Origin: Flavobacterium celericrescens
GTDB lineage: Bacteria; Bacteroidota; Bacteroidia; Flavobacteriales; Flavobacteriaceae
Direction: 5' to 3'
Assembly: GCF_011392075.1 (NCBI RefSeq)
Contig: NZ_JAAJBV010000005.1
Coordinates: 62,001 to 126,000, forward strand
DNA: 64,000 nt
A model generated the notes under the pieces. The model did no database searches. It saw only the letters and a list, made by a program, of their open reading frames with translations, and was not told the origin of the DNA. Both the position numbers and the translations under genes were made by a program. The first letter of the stretch is position 1. Each line of letters opens with the position of its first letter. Positions 32,931 through 42,229 of the stretch are shown here, one piece after another.

Positions 32931-34916
32931 ATGAAAAATAAATTTGTACAAGCAATTTTAGTAATTGCATTAGGAAGTGCCTTGGTTTCTTCTTGTAAAC
33001 CAAAAAATTCAGGGGATGCCGTGAGTGGTGATGCTGCTCAACGTGTTTATGTAGCTCCTGGTAAATACGATGAATTTTATAATTTCGTATCTGGTGGTTT
33101 TAGTGGTCAAATGAGTGTTTATGGACTTCCAAGCGGTAGAATGATGAAAGTTGTTCCTATCTTCTCGGTAGATCCTGAAAGTGGATGGGGTTTTAGTGAA
33201 GAAACAAAACCAATGTTAAACACATCAGAAGGTTTTATTCCTTGGGATGATCAACATCACTTAGAGTTATCTCAAACTAACGGAGAAGTTGATGGTAGAT
33301 GGATATTTGCTAATGCAAACAACACACCACGTATCGCAAGAGTTGATTTAAAACGTTTTAAAACTTCAGAAATTATTGAGTTACCAAACTCTGCTGGTAA
33401 CCACTCTTCACCTTTTATTACTGAAAATACAGAATATGTAGTTGCTGGAACACGTTTTGGTGTACCTGGAGATTACGATAAAGGAGATGTGCCAATTAAT
33501 ACGTATAAAGAAAATTTTAAAGCTCACATCAGTTTTATTAAAGTAGATAAAGAATCTGGTAAAATGGATTTATCTTTCCAATTACGTTTACCAGGTGTGA
33601 ATTTTGACCTTTCCCATGCTGGTAAAGGAAAATCTCATGGATGGTTTTTCTTCACTTGTTACAATTCTGAACAAGCTAATACGCTTTTAGAAGTTAATGC
33701 CTCACAAAGAGATAAAGACTTTATTATGGCGGTTAACTGGAAAAAAGCGGAAGAATATATCAAAGCAGGTAAAGGAAAAATTGAAAAAACAAAATATGCT
33801 CACAATACTTGGAATGACGAAACACATACAGGAACTTCTGTAATAAAAGAGGAAGTTTTAGTTTTAGATGCTATGGCAATGAAAGATATTTGTTATTTGA
33901 TGCCTTGTCCGAAATCTCCTCATGGTTGTGATGTTGACCCAACAGGTGAATACATAGTTGGTTCTGGAAAATTAGCAGCATTAATACCTGTATTTAGCTT
34001 TGATAAAATGGTAAAAGCCATTGGTAAAAAAGATTATGAAGGTGATTATGAAGGAATTCCAGTTTTAAAATATAACTCTGTTCTTCACGGAGAAGTTCAA
34101 AAACCAGGATTAGGACCTTTACATACTGAGTTTGATGGAAAAGGAAATGCCTATACCACATTCTTCGTATCTTCTGAAGTAGTGAAATGGGATATTAAAA
34201 CATTAAAAGTTTTAGATAGAGTTCCAACTTATTATTCTGTTGGTCACTTATGTATTCCAGGAGGTGATTCTAAAAAACCTTTCGGAAAATATCTAATTGC
34301 GTATAACAAAATTACTAAAGACAGATATTTACCAACTGGTCCAGAGTTAACCCAATCAGCCCAATTATATGATATTAGTGGAGATAAAATGAAATTGCTG
34401 TTAGATTTTCCAACTATTGGAGAACCTCACTATGCACAAGCTGCACCAGCTGATTTAATTAGAAACAACGGGCAATTAAAAATTTACGATATCAAGAAAA
34501 ATAATCACCCAAGGGTAGCTAAAGGTGAAAAAGAAACAAAAGTGGTAAGGGAAGGTAAAAAAGTACATGTTTACATGACAATGGTACGATCACATTTCTC
34601 TCCAGACAATATTGAAGGAATTAAAGTGGGAGATGATGTTTACTTCCACATTACAAACCTTGAGCAAGATTGGGATGTTCCTCATGGATTCTCAATTAGA
34701 AGAGCACAAACCGCTGAATTACTAATTATGCCAGGTGAAACAGCAACTTTAAATTGGAAACCATCAAAAGTTGGTATTGTTCCATTTTACTGTACAGATT
34801 TCTGTAGTGCATTACACCAAGAAATGTCAGGATACATTAGAGTTTCTCCGGCAGGAAGTAATGTGCCAATTAGTTACAGTTTAGGTACCAATCTACCTGC
34901 TTCTGCAAAAAAATAA
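32931..34916 (+). CDS. nosZ: Nitrous oxide reductase NosZ, clade II (Sec-type lipoprotein)
   Basis: 661 residues from ATG 32931; an upstream GTG (32892) lacks a signal peptide. The signal is Sec-type with a lipobox (LVSSC), not the twin-arginine signal of clade I. The seven-bladed propeller with CuZ histidines (WDDQHHLELS, HGCDVDPTGEY, FSHAGKGKSHG-like segments) is followed by a cupredoxin CuA domain with FYCTDFCSALHQEM. It reduces N2O to N2 in the periplasm. A terminator follows at once. Confidence 0.96.
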   Translation: MKNKFVQAILVIALGSALVSSCKPKNSGDAVSGDAAQRVYVAPGKYDEFYNFVSGGFSGQMSVYGLPSGRMMKVVPIFSVDPESGWGFSEETKPMLNTSEGFIPWDDQHHLELSQTNGEVDGRWIFANANNTPRIARVDLKRFKTSEIIELPNSAGNHSSPFITENTEYVVAGTRFGVPGDYDKGDVPINTYKENFKAHISFIKVDKESGKMDLSFQLRLPGVNFDLSHAGKGKSHGWFFFTCYNSEQANTLLEVNASQRDKDFIMAVNWKKAEEYIKAGKGKIEKTKYAHNTWNDETHTGTSVIKEEVLVLDAMAMKDICYLMPCPKSPHGCDVDPTGEYIVGSGKLAALIPVFSFDKMVKAIGKKDYEGDYEGIPVLKYNSVLHGEVQKPGLGPLHTEFDGKGNAYTTFFVSSEVVKWDIKTLKVLDRVPTYYSVGHLCIPGGDSKKPFGKYLIAYNKITKDRYLPTGPELTQSAQLYDISGDKMKLLLDFPTIGEPHYAQAAPADLIRNNGQLKIYDIKKNNHPRVAKGEKETKVVREGKKVHVYMTMVRSHFSPDNIEGIKVGDDVYFHITNLEQDWDVPHGFSIRRAQTAELLIMPGETATLNWKPSKVGIVPFYCTDFCSALHQEMSGYIRVSPAGSNVPISYSLGTNLPASAKK

Positions 34917-34920
34917 TTTT

Positions 34921-34950
34921 ATAGGGAGCAGCAATGCTCCCTATTTTTTT
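34921..34950 (+). terminator. Terminator after nosZ
   Basis: ATAGGGAGCA-GCAA-TGCTCCCTAT followed by six T. It separates cytochrome-nosZ from the nos accessory genes, which thus need their own promoter or read-through. No anaerobic box was found before 35079. Confidence 0.85.
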
Positions 34951-35078
34951 CTACCAATAAAACAAAAACCTTTACTTAAAAATTATAATTAAAAATGTTG
35001 TTGTTTATCTTGTTGTAAAATAAACTTGCGATAATTTATTTAAAAACAATATGTTATTTTATCATAAAAACGGAAATC

Positions 35079-35663
35079 ATGAAAGAAAATAATTTAACAA
35101 TACTTTCTAAAGTTTTGTTAGTACTAGTAGGATTATTATTTATTGGCTCTTTATTTGTACCTATGTGGAGAATTGAATTAAATGCTCCTCAATATCCAGA
35201 AGGATTAATGTTACAACTTCATGCAAATAAAATTGGAGGTGATGTAGATATTATAAACGGATTGAATCACTATATCGGTATGGCAACTTTGCATACAGAG
35301 AACTTTTTTGAATTTAAGATTCTTCCATACATTTTTGGTGCTTTTGCATTAATTTCGCTAATTTTAGTATTTATTAATAATAGAAAAGCTGTTTTTGGCT
35401 TTCTTGTAGTTTTTGTGCTTTTTGTAATTCTTGCAGGAATTGATTTTTATAGATGGAATTACGAATATGGACATAATCTTGATCCTAATGCAGCTATAAA
35501 AGTGCCGGGTATGGCTTATCAACCTCCATTAATTGGGTATAAGCAATTGTTAAATTTTGGAGCTTACTCTATACCAGACACTGGTGGATGGATGCTTGTA
35601 GGTGCTGGGATTTTATTATTTGCAATAGTTCTTAAAGAATTCAAATTTAAAAAATCAATATAA
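35079..35663 (+). CDS. nos-cluster membrane protein (four helices)
   Basis: 194 residues with four predicted membrane helices and a periplasmic loop after helix 1 carrying RIELNAPQYPEGLMLQLHAN and GGDVDIINGLNHYIGM. Proteins with this plan follow nosZ in many clade II clusters; the His-rich loop hints at copper. Function unproven. It is 1 bp from nosL. Confidence 0.8.
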   Translation: MKENNLTILSKVLLVLVGLLFIGSLFVPMWRIELNAPQYPEGLMLQLHANKIGGDVDIINGLNHYIGMATLHTENFFEFKILPYIFGAFALISLILVFINNRKAVFGFLVVFVLFVILAGIDFYRWNYEYGHNLDPNAAIKVPGMAYQPPLIGYKQLLNFGAYSIPDTGGWMLVGAGILLFAIVLKEFKFKKSI

Positions 35664-36083
35664 ATGAAATGGTTATCTTATCTTTTAATTTTATTAGTAT
35701 CGGTTTCTTGTGTAACAAAAGAAGCAGAACCAATTAAGTTAAATTCAGACGCATGTGAGTTTTGTAAAATGAAAATTTCAGATGGAAAATTTGGTGCTGA
35801 ATTAATTACTAATAAAGGAAGAATTTATAAGTTTGATGATATGCATTGTATGATTAGTTATCACAAAGAAAATCAAACAACAAATATTCAATCTTTTTAT
35901 ATTCATGATTTTAATGAAAATAATATTTTGATTCCTGCTGAAACTGCTTTTTATGTGAAAGGTGGGGAGATTAATAGCCCAATGCGCGGCAATATAATTG
36001 CTGTAAAAACTGAGGAAGAAGCAAAAAAAATAACTGCAAAATATAAAGCAAATCCAACATCTTGGAGTGAAATAATTAAATAA
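35664..36083 (+). CDS. nosL: Copper chaperone NosL
   Basis: 139-residue lipoprotein (SVSC, Cys about 16). The signature CEFCKMKISDGKFGAE lies at about 31-46, with FDDMHCM near 58-64. NosL delivers Cu(I) for NosZ assembly together with NosDFY. Confidence 0.93.
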   Translation: MKWLSYLLILLVSVSCVTKEAEPIKLNSDACEFCKMKISDGKFGAELITNKGRIYKFDDMHCMISYHKENQTTNIQSFYIHDFNENNILIPAETAFYVKGGEINSPMRGNIIAVKTEEEAKKITAKYKANPTSWSEIIK

Positions 36084-36089
36084 AATCAA

Positions 36090-37319
36090 ATGAAATATTT
36101 CTTAATTATTTTCCTTTTTTTTTCACTTTCTCTAAAAGCAGCAACTATTCACGTAGGTAAAAAACATGCGATTAAGTCTGTTAAAAGAGGAATTACTTTA
36201 GCTAAAGTGGGTGATACACTTATTGTACACGGCGGATGGTACAAAGAAGGAAATATAATAATTGATAAAAAAATTGTTTTTTTAGGTAAAGATTTGCCAG
36301 TTTTAGATGGCGAAAAAAAGCATGAAGTTTTATCAATACATGCTGATAGTGTTGTAGTTGATGGCTTTAAAATAATTCGAAGCGCTTATGCAACTATTAC
36401 AGATCCATGCGGCATCAAAGTTTACAATAAAAGTCATGTTTTAATTCAAAATAATGTTTTAGACGATAATTTTTTTGGAATATATCTACAAAATTCTCAA
36501 AACTGCATTATTAAAAATAATACGCTAAAGGCATACGGAAAAGAAGAGCAAAAATTAGGTAACGGAATTCATTGTTGGAAATCAAAAGATATTTTAATTA
36601 TTGCTAATCGAATTGACGGTCACCGAGACGGAATTTATTTCGAATTTGTAACCAATTCCGTAATTTGGAGAAATATTGCAAACAATAACATTCGTTACGG
36701 ATTACACTTTATGTTTTCCAATGATGATGCCTACATAACCAATGTTTTCAAAAACAATGGAGCAGGAGTAGCCGTTATGTTTACCAAAAACGTAAAAATG
36801 TTCAATAATTATTTCGAGGAAAATTGGGGCGATTCGGCTTACGGATTATTGCTGAAAGAAATTGCAGATAGTTATATTTTCAATAATCGTTTTGCTCGAA
36901 ATACATCTGGAATTTATATGGAAGGAACGTCTCGAATCAAAGTAGAAAAAAACAGTTTCGAATCGAATGGTTGGGGCATGAAAATCCAAGCGAGTTGTAT
37001 GGAAAACGAAATCGTAAACAATAATTTCTTAAAAAATACTTTCGATATCAGTACCAATGGAAGTTTAGTTTTAAATACGTTCAATGAAAATTATTGGGAC
37101 AAATACGAAGGTTACGATTTAGACAAAGATGGAATGGGTGATGTTCCTTATCATCCGCTGAGTTTATTTGCGGTTTTAACTGAAAATACGCCTTCCGCTA
37201 TGTTGTTATATCGGAGTTTTATGATTACGTTGCTAGATAAATCTGAAAAAGTATTACCCAGTATAACACCTGATAATTTTGTAGATAATAAGCCTTTAAT
37301 GAAGTCACTGCCGCTATGA
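36090..37319 (+). CDS. nosD: NosD periplasmic copper-site assembly protein
   Basis: 409 residues with a signal peptide (FFSLSLKA) and a right-handed beta-helix of short repeats (VLIQNNVLDDNFFGIYLQNS; NRFARNTSGIYMEGTSRI), the CASH/NosD type. It pairs with the NosFY transporter to build the CuZ site. Its stop overlaps nosF by 4 nt. Confidence 0.93.
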   Translation: MKYFLIIFLFFSLSLKAATIHVGKKHAIKSVKRGITLAKVGDTLIVHGGWYKEGNIIIDKKIVFLGKDLPVLDGEKKHEVLSIHADSVVVDGFKIIRSAYATITDPCGIKVYNKSHVLIQNNVLDDNFFGIYLQNSQNCIIKNNTLKAYGKEEQKLGNGIHCWKSKDILIIANRIDGHRDGIYFEFVTNSVIWRNIANNNIRYGLHFMFSNDDAYITNVFKNNGAGVAVMFTKNVKMFNNYFEENWGDSAYGLLLKEIADSYIFNNRFARNTSGIYMEGTSRIKVEKNSFESNGWGMKIQASCMENEIVNNNFLKNTFDISTNGSLVLNTFNENYWDKYEGYDLDKDGMGDVPYHPLSLFAVLTENTPSAMLLYRSFMITLLDKSEKVLPSITPDNFVDNKPLMKSLPL

Positions 37320-38038
37320 TTGAGATAAAAGAATTGCAGAAAAAGTTTGGAAAATTTGAAGTTTTAAAGAACATCAATCTTTCTTGTAAAAAAGGAGAAT
37401 GTATTGCTTTAATTGGTCCGAATGGTTGTGGAAAAACCACTTTGATAAAATCGGTTTTAGGAATGGTTTTGCCAGATTCGGGTACGATTCATTTTAATGG
37501 AAATTCCGTTTTAGGTGAGTATTTGTATCGCGAAAAAATTGGATACATGCCACAAATTGGTCGTTATCCCGATAACATGACAATTGGTCAAATTATCGAA
37601 ATGATAAAAAAGATTCGAAATTCATCAGATGATTTGGATGAAGATTTGCTGCACGCTTTCGAATTAGAAAAAATGTTCGACAAGCAAATGCGCACTTTAT
37701 CCGGTGGAACAACTCAAAAAGTAAGTGCTGTTTTAGCTTTTCTTTTTAATCCAGATGTATTGATTTTAGACGAACCTACGGCTGGTTTAGATCCTTTGGC
37801 GGCTGAGATTTTGAAAGAAAAAATCATAAAAGAGAAAGAAAAAGGAAAATTGATTTTGATTACATCGCATTTATTAAGTGAATTGGATGATTTAATTACC
37901 GAAATCATTTTTATGCAAGAAGGTAAAGTACATTTTCATCAAAAAGTAGAAGAATTAAAAACGACTACTAGTGAAGAGAAAATTTCAAAAGCGATTGCCA
38001 AAATTTTAAAGAACAAACAAAATGAACCGAATCATTAA
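37316..38038 (+). CDS. nosF: NosF ABC transporter ATPase
   Basis: 240 residues. Walker A GPNGCGKTT (about 33-41), signature LSGGTTQKV, Walker B VLILDEPTAGLDP. It powers the NosY permease. It overlaps both neighbours. Confidence 0.93.
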   Translation: MIEIKELQKKFGKFEVLKNINLSCKKGECIALIGPNGCGKTTLIKSVLGMVLPDSGTIHFNGNSVLGEYLYREKIGYMPQIGRYPDNMTIGQIIEMIKKIRNSSDDLDEDLLHAFELEKMFDKQMRTLSGGTTQKVSAVLAFLFNPDVLILDEPTAGLDPLAAEILKEKIIKEKEKGKLILITSHLLSELDDLITEIIFMQEGKVHFHQKVEELKTTTSEEKISKAIAKILKNKQNEPNH

Positions 38039-38789
38039 AATCATATTATCCGACATTATCCGAAACAAGATTGTTTTGGCTTACACGCTGATTTTGTCTA
38101 TTTTATCATGGAGTTCATTTGCATTAGAAGATAATTCAGCAAAAGGATTACTAACGATTTTGAATGTGATTTTATTCACAGTTCCGTTAGTTTCTATTTT
38201 ATTTGCTACAATTTATTTGTACAATAGCGCTGAATTTATTGAACTTTTACTAAGTCAACCTATCAAAAGAAGAAAGATTTGGTTGAGTTTATTTTTCGGA
38301 TTATCCACGGCAATGGTTTTTGCGTTTTTTATTGGGGCAGGAATTCCGTTGTTAGTCAATTCTCCTGATAGTATTGGTTTTATGATGTTGCTAAATGGTT
38401 GTTTGATTTCAGTCATCTTTGTCGCTTTGGCTTTTTTGAGTTCGATTTTAACCCGAGATAAAGCAAAAGGAATTGGTTTAGCGATAATGATTTGGCTGTA
38501 TTTCGCCTTGCTATTTGATGGAATGGTTTTGTTTTTACTCTTCCAATTAGCAGAATATCCAATCGAAAACATGATGGTAGGCATCACCGCTTTTAGTCCG
38601 ATTGACTTAGCTCGAATTCAAATTCTCTTGCATTTAGATGTTTCTGCTATGATGGGATATACTGGGGCGATTTTCAAAGATTTCTTCGGAACTACGGTTG
38701 GATTACTAGTTTCATTCGTGTTGTTGAGTTTGTGGGCGATAATTCCGTTTTTCATTTCGATGCGAAAATTCAATAAAAAAGACTTGTAA
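38022..38789 (+). CDS. nosY: NosY ABC transporter permease
   Basis: 255 residues with six membrane helices of the ABC-2 type. The phrase LLSQPIKRRKIWLSLFFG near the first cytoplasmic loop is typical of the family. It overlaps nosF by 17 nt. Confidence 0.92.
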   Translation: MNRIIKIILSDIIRNKIVLAYTLILSILSWSSFALEDNSAKGLLTILNVILFTVPLVSILFATIYLYNSAEFIELLLSQPIKRRKIWLSLFFGLSTAMVFAFFIGAGIPLLVNSPDSIGFMMLLNGCLISVIFVALAFLSSILTRDKAKGIGLAIMIWLYFALLFDGMVLFLLFQLAEYPIENMMVGITAFSPIDLARIQILLHLDVSAMMGYTGAIFKDFFGTTVGLLVSFVLLSLWAIIPFFISMRKFNKKDL

Positions 38790-38812
38790 TTTATATTTAA
38801 TCAAATTACAAA

Positions 38813-39187
38813 ATGAAAACAGATATTAGAAATAGAAAAGATATTGAACTTTTAGTCGATACCTTTTATGATACAATCAAAACCGATGCTGTTATCGGTT
38901 TTCTGTTTACCGAAGTTGCTCATGTAAATTGGGAAACTCATTTACCAAGAATGTATGATTTTTGGGAAAACATTCTTTTCTATACTGGAAATTACAACGG
39001 AAGTCCTATGCAAGTCCACAAAGAGTTACACAGTAAATGTCCTATGAAACCCGAACATTTTGAGCATTGGGTAATCGTATTCACTACAACAGTTGATCAA
39101 TTATTTGTAGGCGAAAAAGCCTCTGAAATTAAAGAAAGAGCATTAAATATTGCTCAAGTAATTCAGTATAAAACATTAGGGAATTAA
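38813..39187 (+). CDS. Truncated hemoglobin, group III
   Basis: 124 residues. Heme pocket residues fit group III: VDTFYDTIKTDAVIGFLF, WENILFYTGNYNGSPMQVHKEL (in part), with the proximal His in QVHKEL. It is the last gene of the nos accessory operon and may bind NO or O2 as protection. Lacks any reductase domain. Confidence 0.88.
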   Translation: MKTDIRNRKDIELLVDTFYDTIKTDAVIGFLFTEVAHVNWETHLPRMYDFWENILFYTGNYNGSPMQVHKELHSKCPMKPEHFEHWVIVFTTTVDQLFVGEKASEIKERALNIAQVIQYKTLGN

Positions 39188-39227
39188 CTTTTGAAGTTTT
39201 AATTATTAATTCAAATTCGCATCAAAT

Positions 39228-39260
39228 AAAAAGCGTAAACTGTTGAAGTCTACGCTTTTT
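39228..39260. terminator. Bidirectional terminator
   Basis: AAAAAGCGTA and TACGCTTTTT with a 13-nt loop, between the convergent globin and fasciclin genes. Confidence 0.8.
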
Positions 39261-39292
39261 ACCTTTATAAAAGATGAATTAATAATTGTTTT

Positions 39293-39847
39293 CTATTTTG
39301 GAAGTAAAACATCGCCAATTACGTGGATAATTCCGTTTGATGTTTCAATAGAAGCCATAATTTCAGAACCGTTTACAAATGTTTTTCCGTCTTTTTTAGT
39401 GATTTTCACTTTTCCACCAAATACCATATCAAATTCTTGTCCGTCTTGCATATATTCTGTTTTCAACGAACCTACATACGTATGATAGCCTAAAATGTTT
39501 TCTAAATCGCCTTTTTTCTCAGGTTTTAATAATCCTTCTACGGTTCCTGCAGGTAATTTATCAAAAGCAGCATTAGTTGGCGCAAATACAGTAAATGGTC
39601 CGGCATTACTTAAAGATGTTACTAATCCTGCAGCTTTTACTGCTGTAACCAATGTAGTGTGATCTTTACTTCCCATTGCGGTTTGCACAATATTTGGAGC
39701 AGAATTTTCATCTACTACATTTTCTTGTCCTCCAGATGATACTTCTGTAGATTCTGATGTGGGTTCTGATGCTGTTTCTTCGCCTTGTTTACATCCAAAG
39801 GTGATTAGTAAACTAGCTAACAATAAAGTTTTAATGGAATTTTTCAT
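39293..39847 (-). CDS. Fasciclin-domain lipoprotein
   Basis: 184 residues; lipobox LITFGC (Cys19), Ser/Glu/Thr linker, then one fasciclin (FAS1) domain with DHTTLVTAVKAAGLVTSLSN, FTVFAPTNAAFDKLP and the closing NGIIHVIGDVLLP. FAS1 domains mediate adhesion. An anaerobic box at the standard spacing stands before it, so it belongs to the same regulon. Confidence 0.9.
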   Translation of the reverse strand: MKNSIKTLLLASLLITFGCKQGEETASEPTSESTEVSSGGQENVVDENSAPNIVQTAMGSKDHTTLVTAVKAAGLVTSLSNAGPFTVFAPTNAAFDKLPAGTVEGLLKPEKKGDLENILGYHTYVGSLKTEYMQDGQEFDMVFGGKVKITKKDGKTFVNGSEIMASIETSNGIIHVIGDVLLPK

Positions 39848-39898
39848 AATTTGAATAATTTATACACACAAAGTACTTGATTATCTACTTATTATTTT

Positions 39899-39912
39899 AT
39901 GCGTAGAATCAT
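39899..39912 (-). promoter_or_regulatory. Anaerobic box before the fasciclin gene
   Basis: Plus-strand ATGCG-TAGA-ATCAT (two mismatches in one arm). The minus-strand TTTG (CAAA at 39869-39872) lies 36.5 bp from the centre. Confidence 0.6.
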
Positions 39913-39928
39913 AAAAAAAAATACTTTT

Positions 39929-41146
39929 TTATCCTTTTTTTGTAAAAAAAGTTGTCCATAAAATACTTGCGAAAAGGAGTATGGCAATTCCAAACAAAGC
40001 TTCATTAATGTTAGGGATTAGTATATAACTTAAAGAAGCAACTCCTTGAATTCCTAAAACAACTTCATTAAGTACAACTCCAATGCTAAATACAACTAAT
40101 CCTAAGATGGTTTTCTTATTTATTGTAACAAAATCATTCACATAAATGTAAAACAGTAGAAAAAGAGAAATAATAGCTAATAAAATCAAGTGTAAATAAG
40201 CAATCACAATTGATCTAAAACCAAAGGCTAATTTACTAATTGCCGGAATAGTGGAACCCAATTGTAATAAGAACTTCGCACTCAAAGCGAAACTGATGAA
40301 TAAAATCAGATATTTTAAGTAATTTGGAAGAGTAACGAAGATGGATTTGTTTTCTTTTAAAATAGTTTTAAATAAAAAATACCAAACAACTACTTGAACA
40401 ATCGCCGAAATAGCAGTTAAAATATAAATTAAAAGAGGCAAATCTAACCAAAGCGTTGATAGAAAATATCCAGCAATACAGGACCAAAATAACCAAATAA
40501 ACGATTGTGAATAAATTCGATTTGAGTTTGATGTTACTTTTAAATAATCCAACAACAATCCCATACAAGCAAAGAAAAACCAACCATTGTATTGAAAATG
40601 CAAATAATAATAAATGGAAGCTAAATATTCATTCTGATGGATGTTTTTAGTTGCCATCATATAAGCCAAAGCAAAAGTTCCCAAAGACGAAATTACATTA
40701 AAAAATAATGCAGCTTTGAACCATTTTGTTGCTACAGAAGATGTTTCAAGTTGTTTGCAATCTTTAAAGAAAGAGTAAGCGAACCAGTAAGAAACAAAAA
40801 TAGAAAGGGTTGAAAAAGTAATCGAAATCGCCCCATAACCTTGAATAATAAAGGAAATTAGCATTACATAAGAGCAAATTAAATTCCCAATTAAAATAAG
40901 ATTGTATTTCTTAAACACAATTTTATTAAGGGTATCGTGTTTTTGTAAAAAAGCTATGAGTAAAGTTATTAAAGTATGCGTAACCCAACCTGCGAAAGCA
41001 AAATGAGAATGCGAGTGTTGTAAACTTTTTTGATCGAGAAGCGGAAATTCAAACAGAATTTTATAACGCATTAAAAGTCCTAATAATGCAACAAGCATCA
41101 GATTAAAAATCGAAAACCGAATCCAAAAAGTTGTTTTAAAAGACAT
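39929..41146 (-). CDS. Twelve-helix heme-copper-oxidase-like membrane protein
   Basis: 405 residues with about twelve predicted membrane helices. Residues about 40-56 read LQHSHSHFAFAGWVTH, like a heme-ligating helix of NorB/cbb3-type subunits. No HH pair of an FeB site and no HxH helix was found, so it is probably not an oxidase or NO reductase. NnrS-like NO-response proteins are an alternative. The gene abuts the Crp/Fnr gene (they share one base) and is probably transcribed with it. Confidence 0.65.
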   Translation of the reverse strand: MSFKTTFWIRFSIFNLMLVALLGLLMRYKILFEFPLLDQKSLQHSHSHFAFAGWVTHTLITLLIAFLQKHDTLNKIVFKKYNLILIGNLICSYVMLISFIIQGYGAISITFSTLSIFVSYWFAYSFFKDCKQLETSSVATKWFKAALFFNVISSLGTFALAYMMATKNIHQNEYLASIYYYLHFQYNGWFFFACMGLLLDYLKVTSNSNRIYSQSFIWLFWSCIAGYFLSTLWLDLPLLIYILTAISAIVQVVVWYFLFKTILKENKSIFVTLPNYLKYLILFISFALSAKFLLQLGSTIPAISKLAFGFRSIVIAYLHLILLAIISLFLLFYIYVNDFVTINKKTILGLVVFSIGVVLNEVVLGIQGVASLSYILIPNINEALFGIAILLFASILWTTFFTKKG

Positions 41147-41733
41147 CAGTAATATAATTTATGATTAATAATTTCCACTTTATTCGTCTTGCTCATTTTT
41201 GAAAGCTCTCGAATCACAGTTTCCACGCGTAAACCTGTAAAGTTGGCAATTTCTTGTCTTGTAAATGCTACCAATTCTTTTTTAGGACAATCGGGGTTTT
41301 TGTGGGCATTTAAAAAGGCTAAAATTCGAAACTCTGGTTTTTGATTTACAATGTCTTTTGTAGTTTTGGCTTTGGTGTGAATTCGAGTTGCCATTAAATT
41401 CAAGAATTGCTTCTGAATAAAAGGATATTCCTCTAAAATCTTTAAAAACTTCTCCTTCGAAATTTTTATTATTTTGGAATCTTTAAAGGCTACTGCAGTG
41501 GAAGGATACACTTCATCAATAAACAAAGGTGGTTCACCAAAACTATGACCATTTTTAAAATAGCCTTGAGTAAACTCTTTTCCTTCTTCATTGGAATTGT
41601 ACATTCTTACGCAACCATCGATAATTTGATAATAAAAATTCGCTGATTCATCTTCATGAAAAATAATTTCATTTTTCTTGTACTCCTTGGCAATAGCGCC
41701 CCAAGTAAATAATAAATCTAAATCAATCTGCAT
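41146..41733 (-). CDS. Crp/Fnr family regulator, likely denitrification regulator
   Basis: 195 residues: cyclic-nucleotide-binding fold (FGEPPLFIDEVYPSTAVAF near 65-83), dimer helix, and a helix-turn-helix FTRQEIANFTGLRVETVIRE (about 160-179). No N-terminal cysteine cluster, so it is not an Fe-S FNR; it resembles DNR/NnrR NO-responsive types. The recognition helix reads ETVIR, where FNR has ETISR; the box here is ATGAT rather than TTGAT. An anaerobic box upstream indicates autoregulation. Confidence 0.88.
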   Translation of the reverse strand: MQIDLDLLFTWGAIAKEYKKNEIIFHEDESANFYYQIIDGCVRMYNSNEEGKEFTQGYFKNGHSFGEPPLFIDEVYPSTAVAFKDSKIIKISKEKFLKILEEYPFIQKQFLNLMATRIHTKAKTTKDIVNQKPEFRILAFLNAHKNPDCPKKELVAFTRQEIANFTGLRVETVIRELSKMSKTNKVEIINHKLYY

Positions 41734-41805
41734 AAAGTAGTTGTGTTGAAGGCTTTAATTCTTTTAGATAAAGCACAAATTAATTTCAATAAAAGTAAAA
41801 AAAAT

Positions 41806-41819
41806 ATGACTGAAATCAT
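41806..41819. promoter_or_regulatory. Anaerobic box shared by the Crp/Fnr gene and the copper module
   Basis: ATGAC-TGAA-ATCAT. Minus side: CAAA at 41776-41779, 36.5 bp from the centre, for the regulator. Plus side: TAAATTTG (41843-41850), 37.5 bp away, for the gene at 41855. The plus transcript would start within a few bases of that ATG, so its message may be leaderless. Confidence 0.72.
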
Positions 41820-41854
41820 ACTAGACCTTAATTTATTTCTTGTAAATTTGTCCC

Positions 41855-42229
41855 ATGAAACAATTACTAATCATATTAACCGCGCTAATGTTCCTGAAGC
41901 CAATACTCCCGGTTTTAGAGTATGCCGTGAATTATGATTACATTGTAACTAACCTTTGTGAGAATAAATCCAAACCCGAATTAAAATGTAACGGGAAGTG
42001 TCACTTAACAAAACAATTGGCAAAAGCTTCCGAAAGTAATTCTGAAAATTCTTCTGATAAAAAAATATCTTTCGAACATACTGAAATTGTATTTTTTCAG
42101 GAAATTCAACCTATAGAAATTAGACAAATTTATTTTTTAAATAAAACTTCTATTGGTAACAATTATTCTAACCTTTACTTTCACTTGAATGATTGTGCCT
42201 TTTTTCATCCACCCACATTTATTTCTTAA
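41855..42229 (+). CDS. Small exported protein with CNGKCHLTKQL motif
   Basis: 124 residues. A hydrophobic start (MKQLLIILTALMFLKPILPV) acts as signal or anchor. The CxxKC motif in LKCNGKCHLTKQLAKA (about 43-58) could bind copper. It heads a plus-strand series with a Met/His-rich lipoprotein and a copper-type TonB receptor, and shares the regulator's anaerobic box. An alternative start at ATG 41889 would remove the hydrophobic N terminus. Function inferred from context only. Confidence 0.65.
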   Translation: MKQLLIILTALMFLKPILPVLEYAVNYDYIVTNLCENKSKPELKCNGKCHLTKQLAKASESNSENSSDKKISFEHTEIVFFQEIQPIEIRQIYFLNKTSIGNNYSNLYFHLNDCAFFHPPTFIS

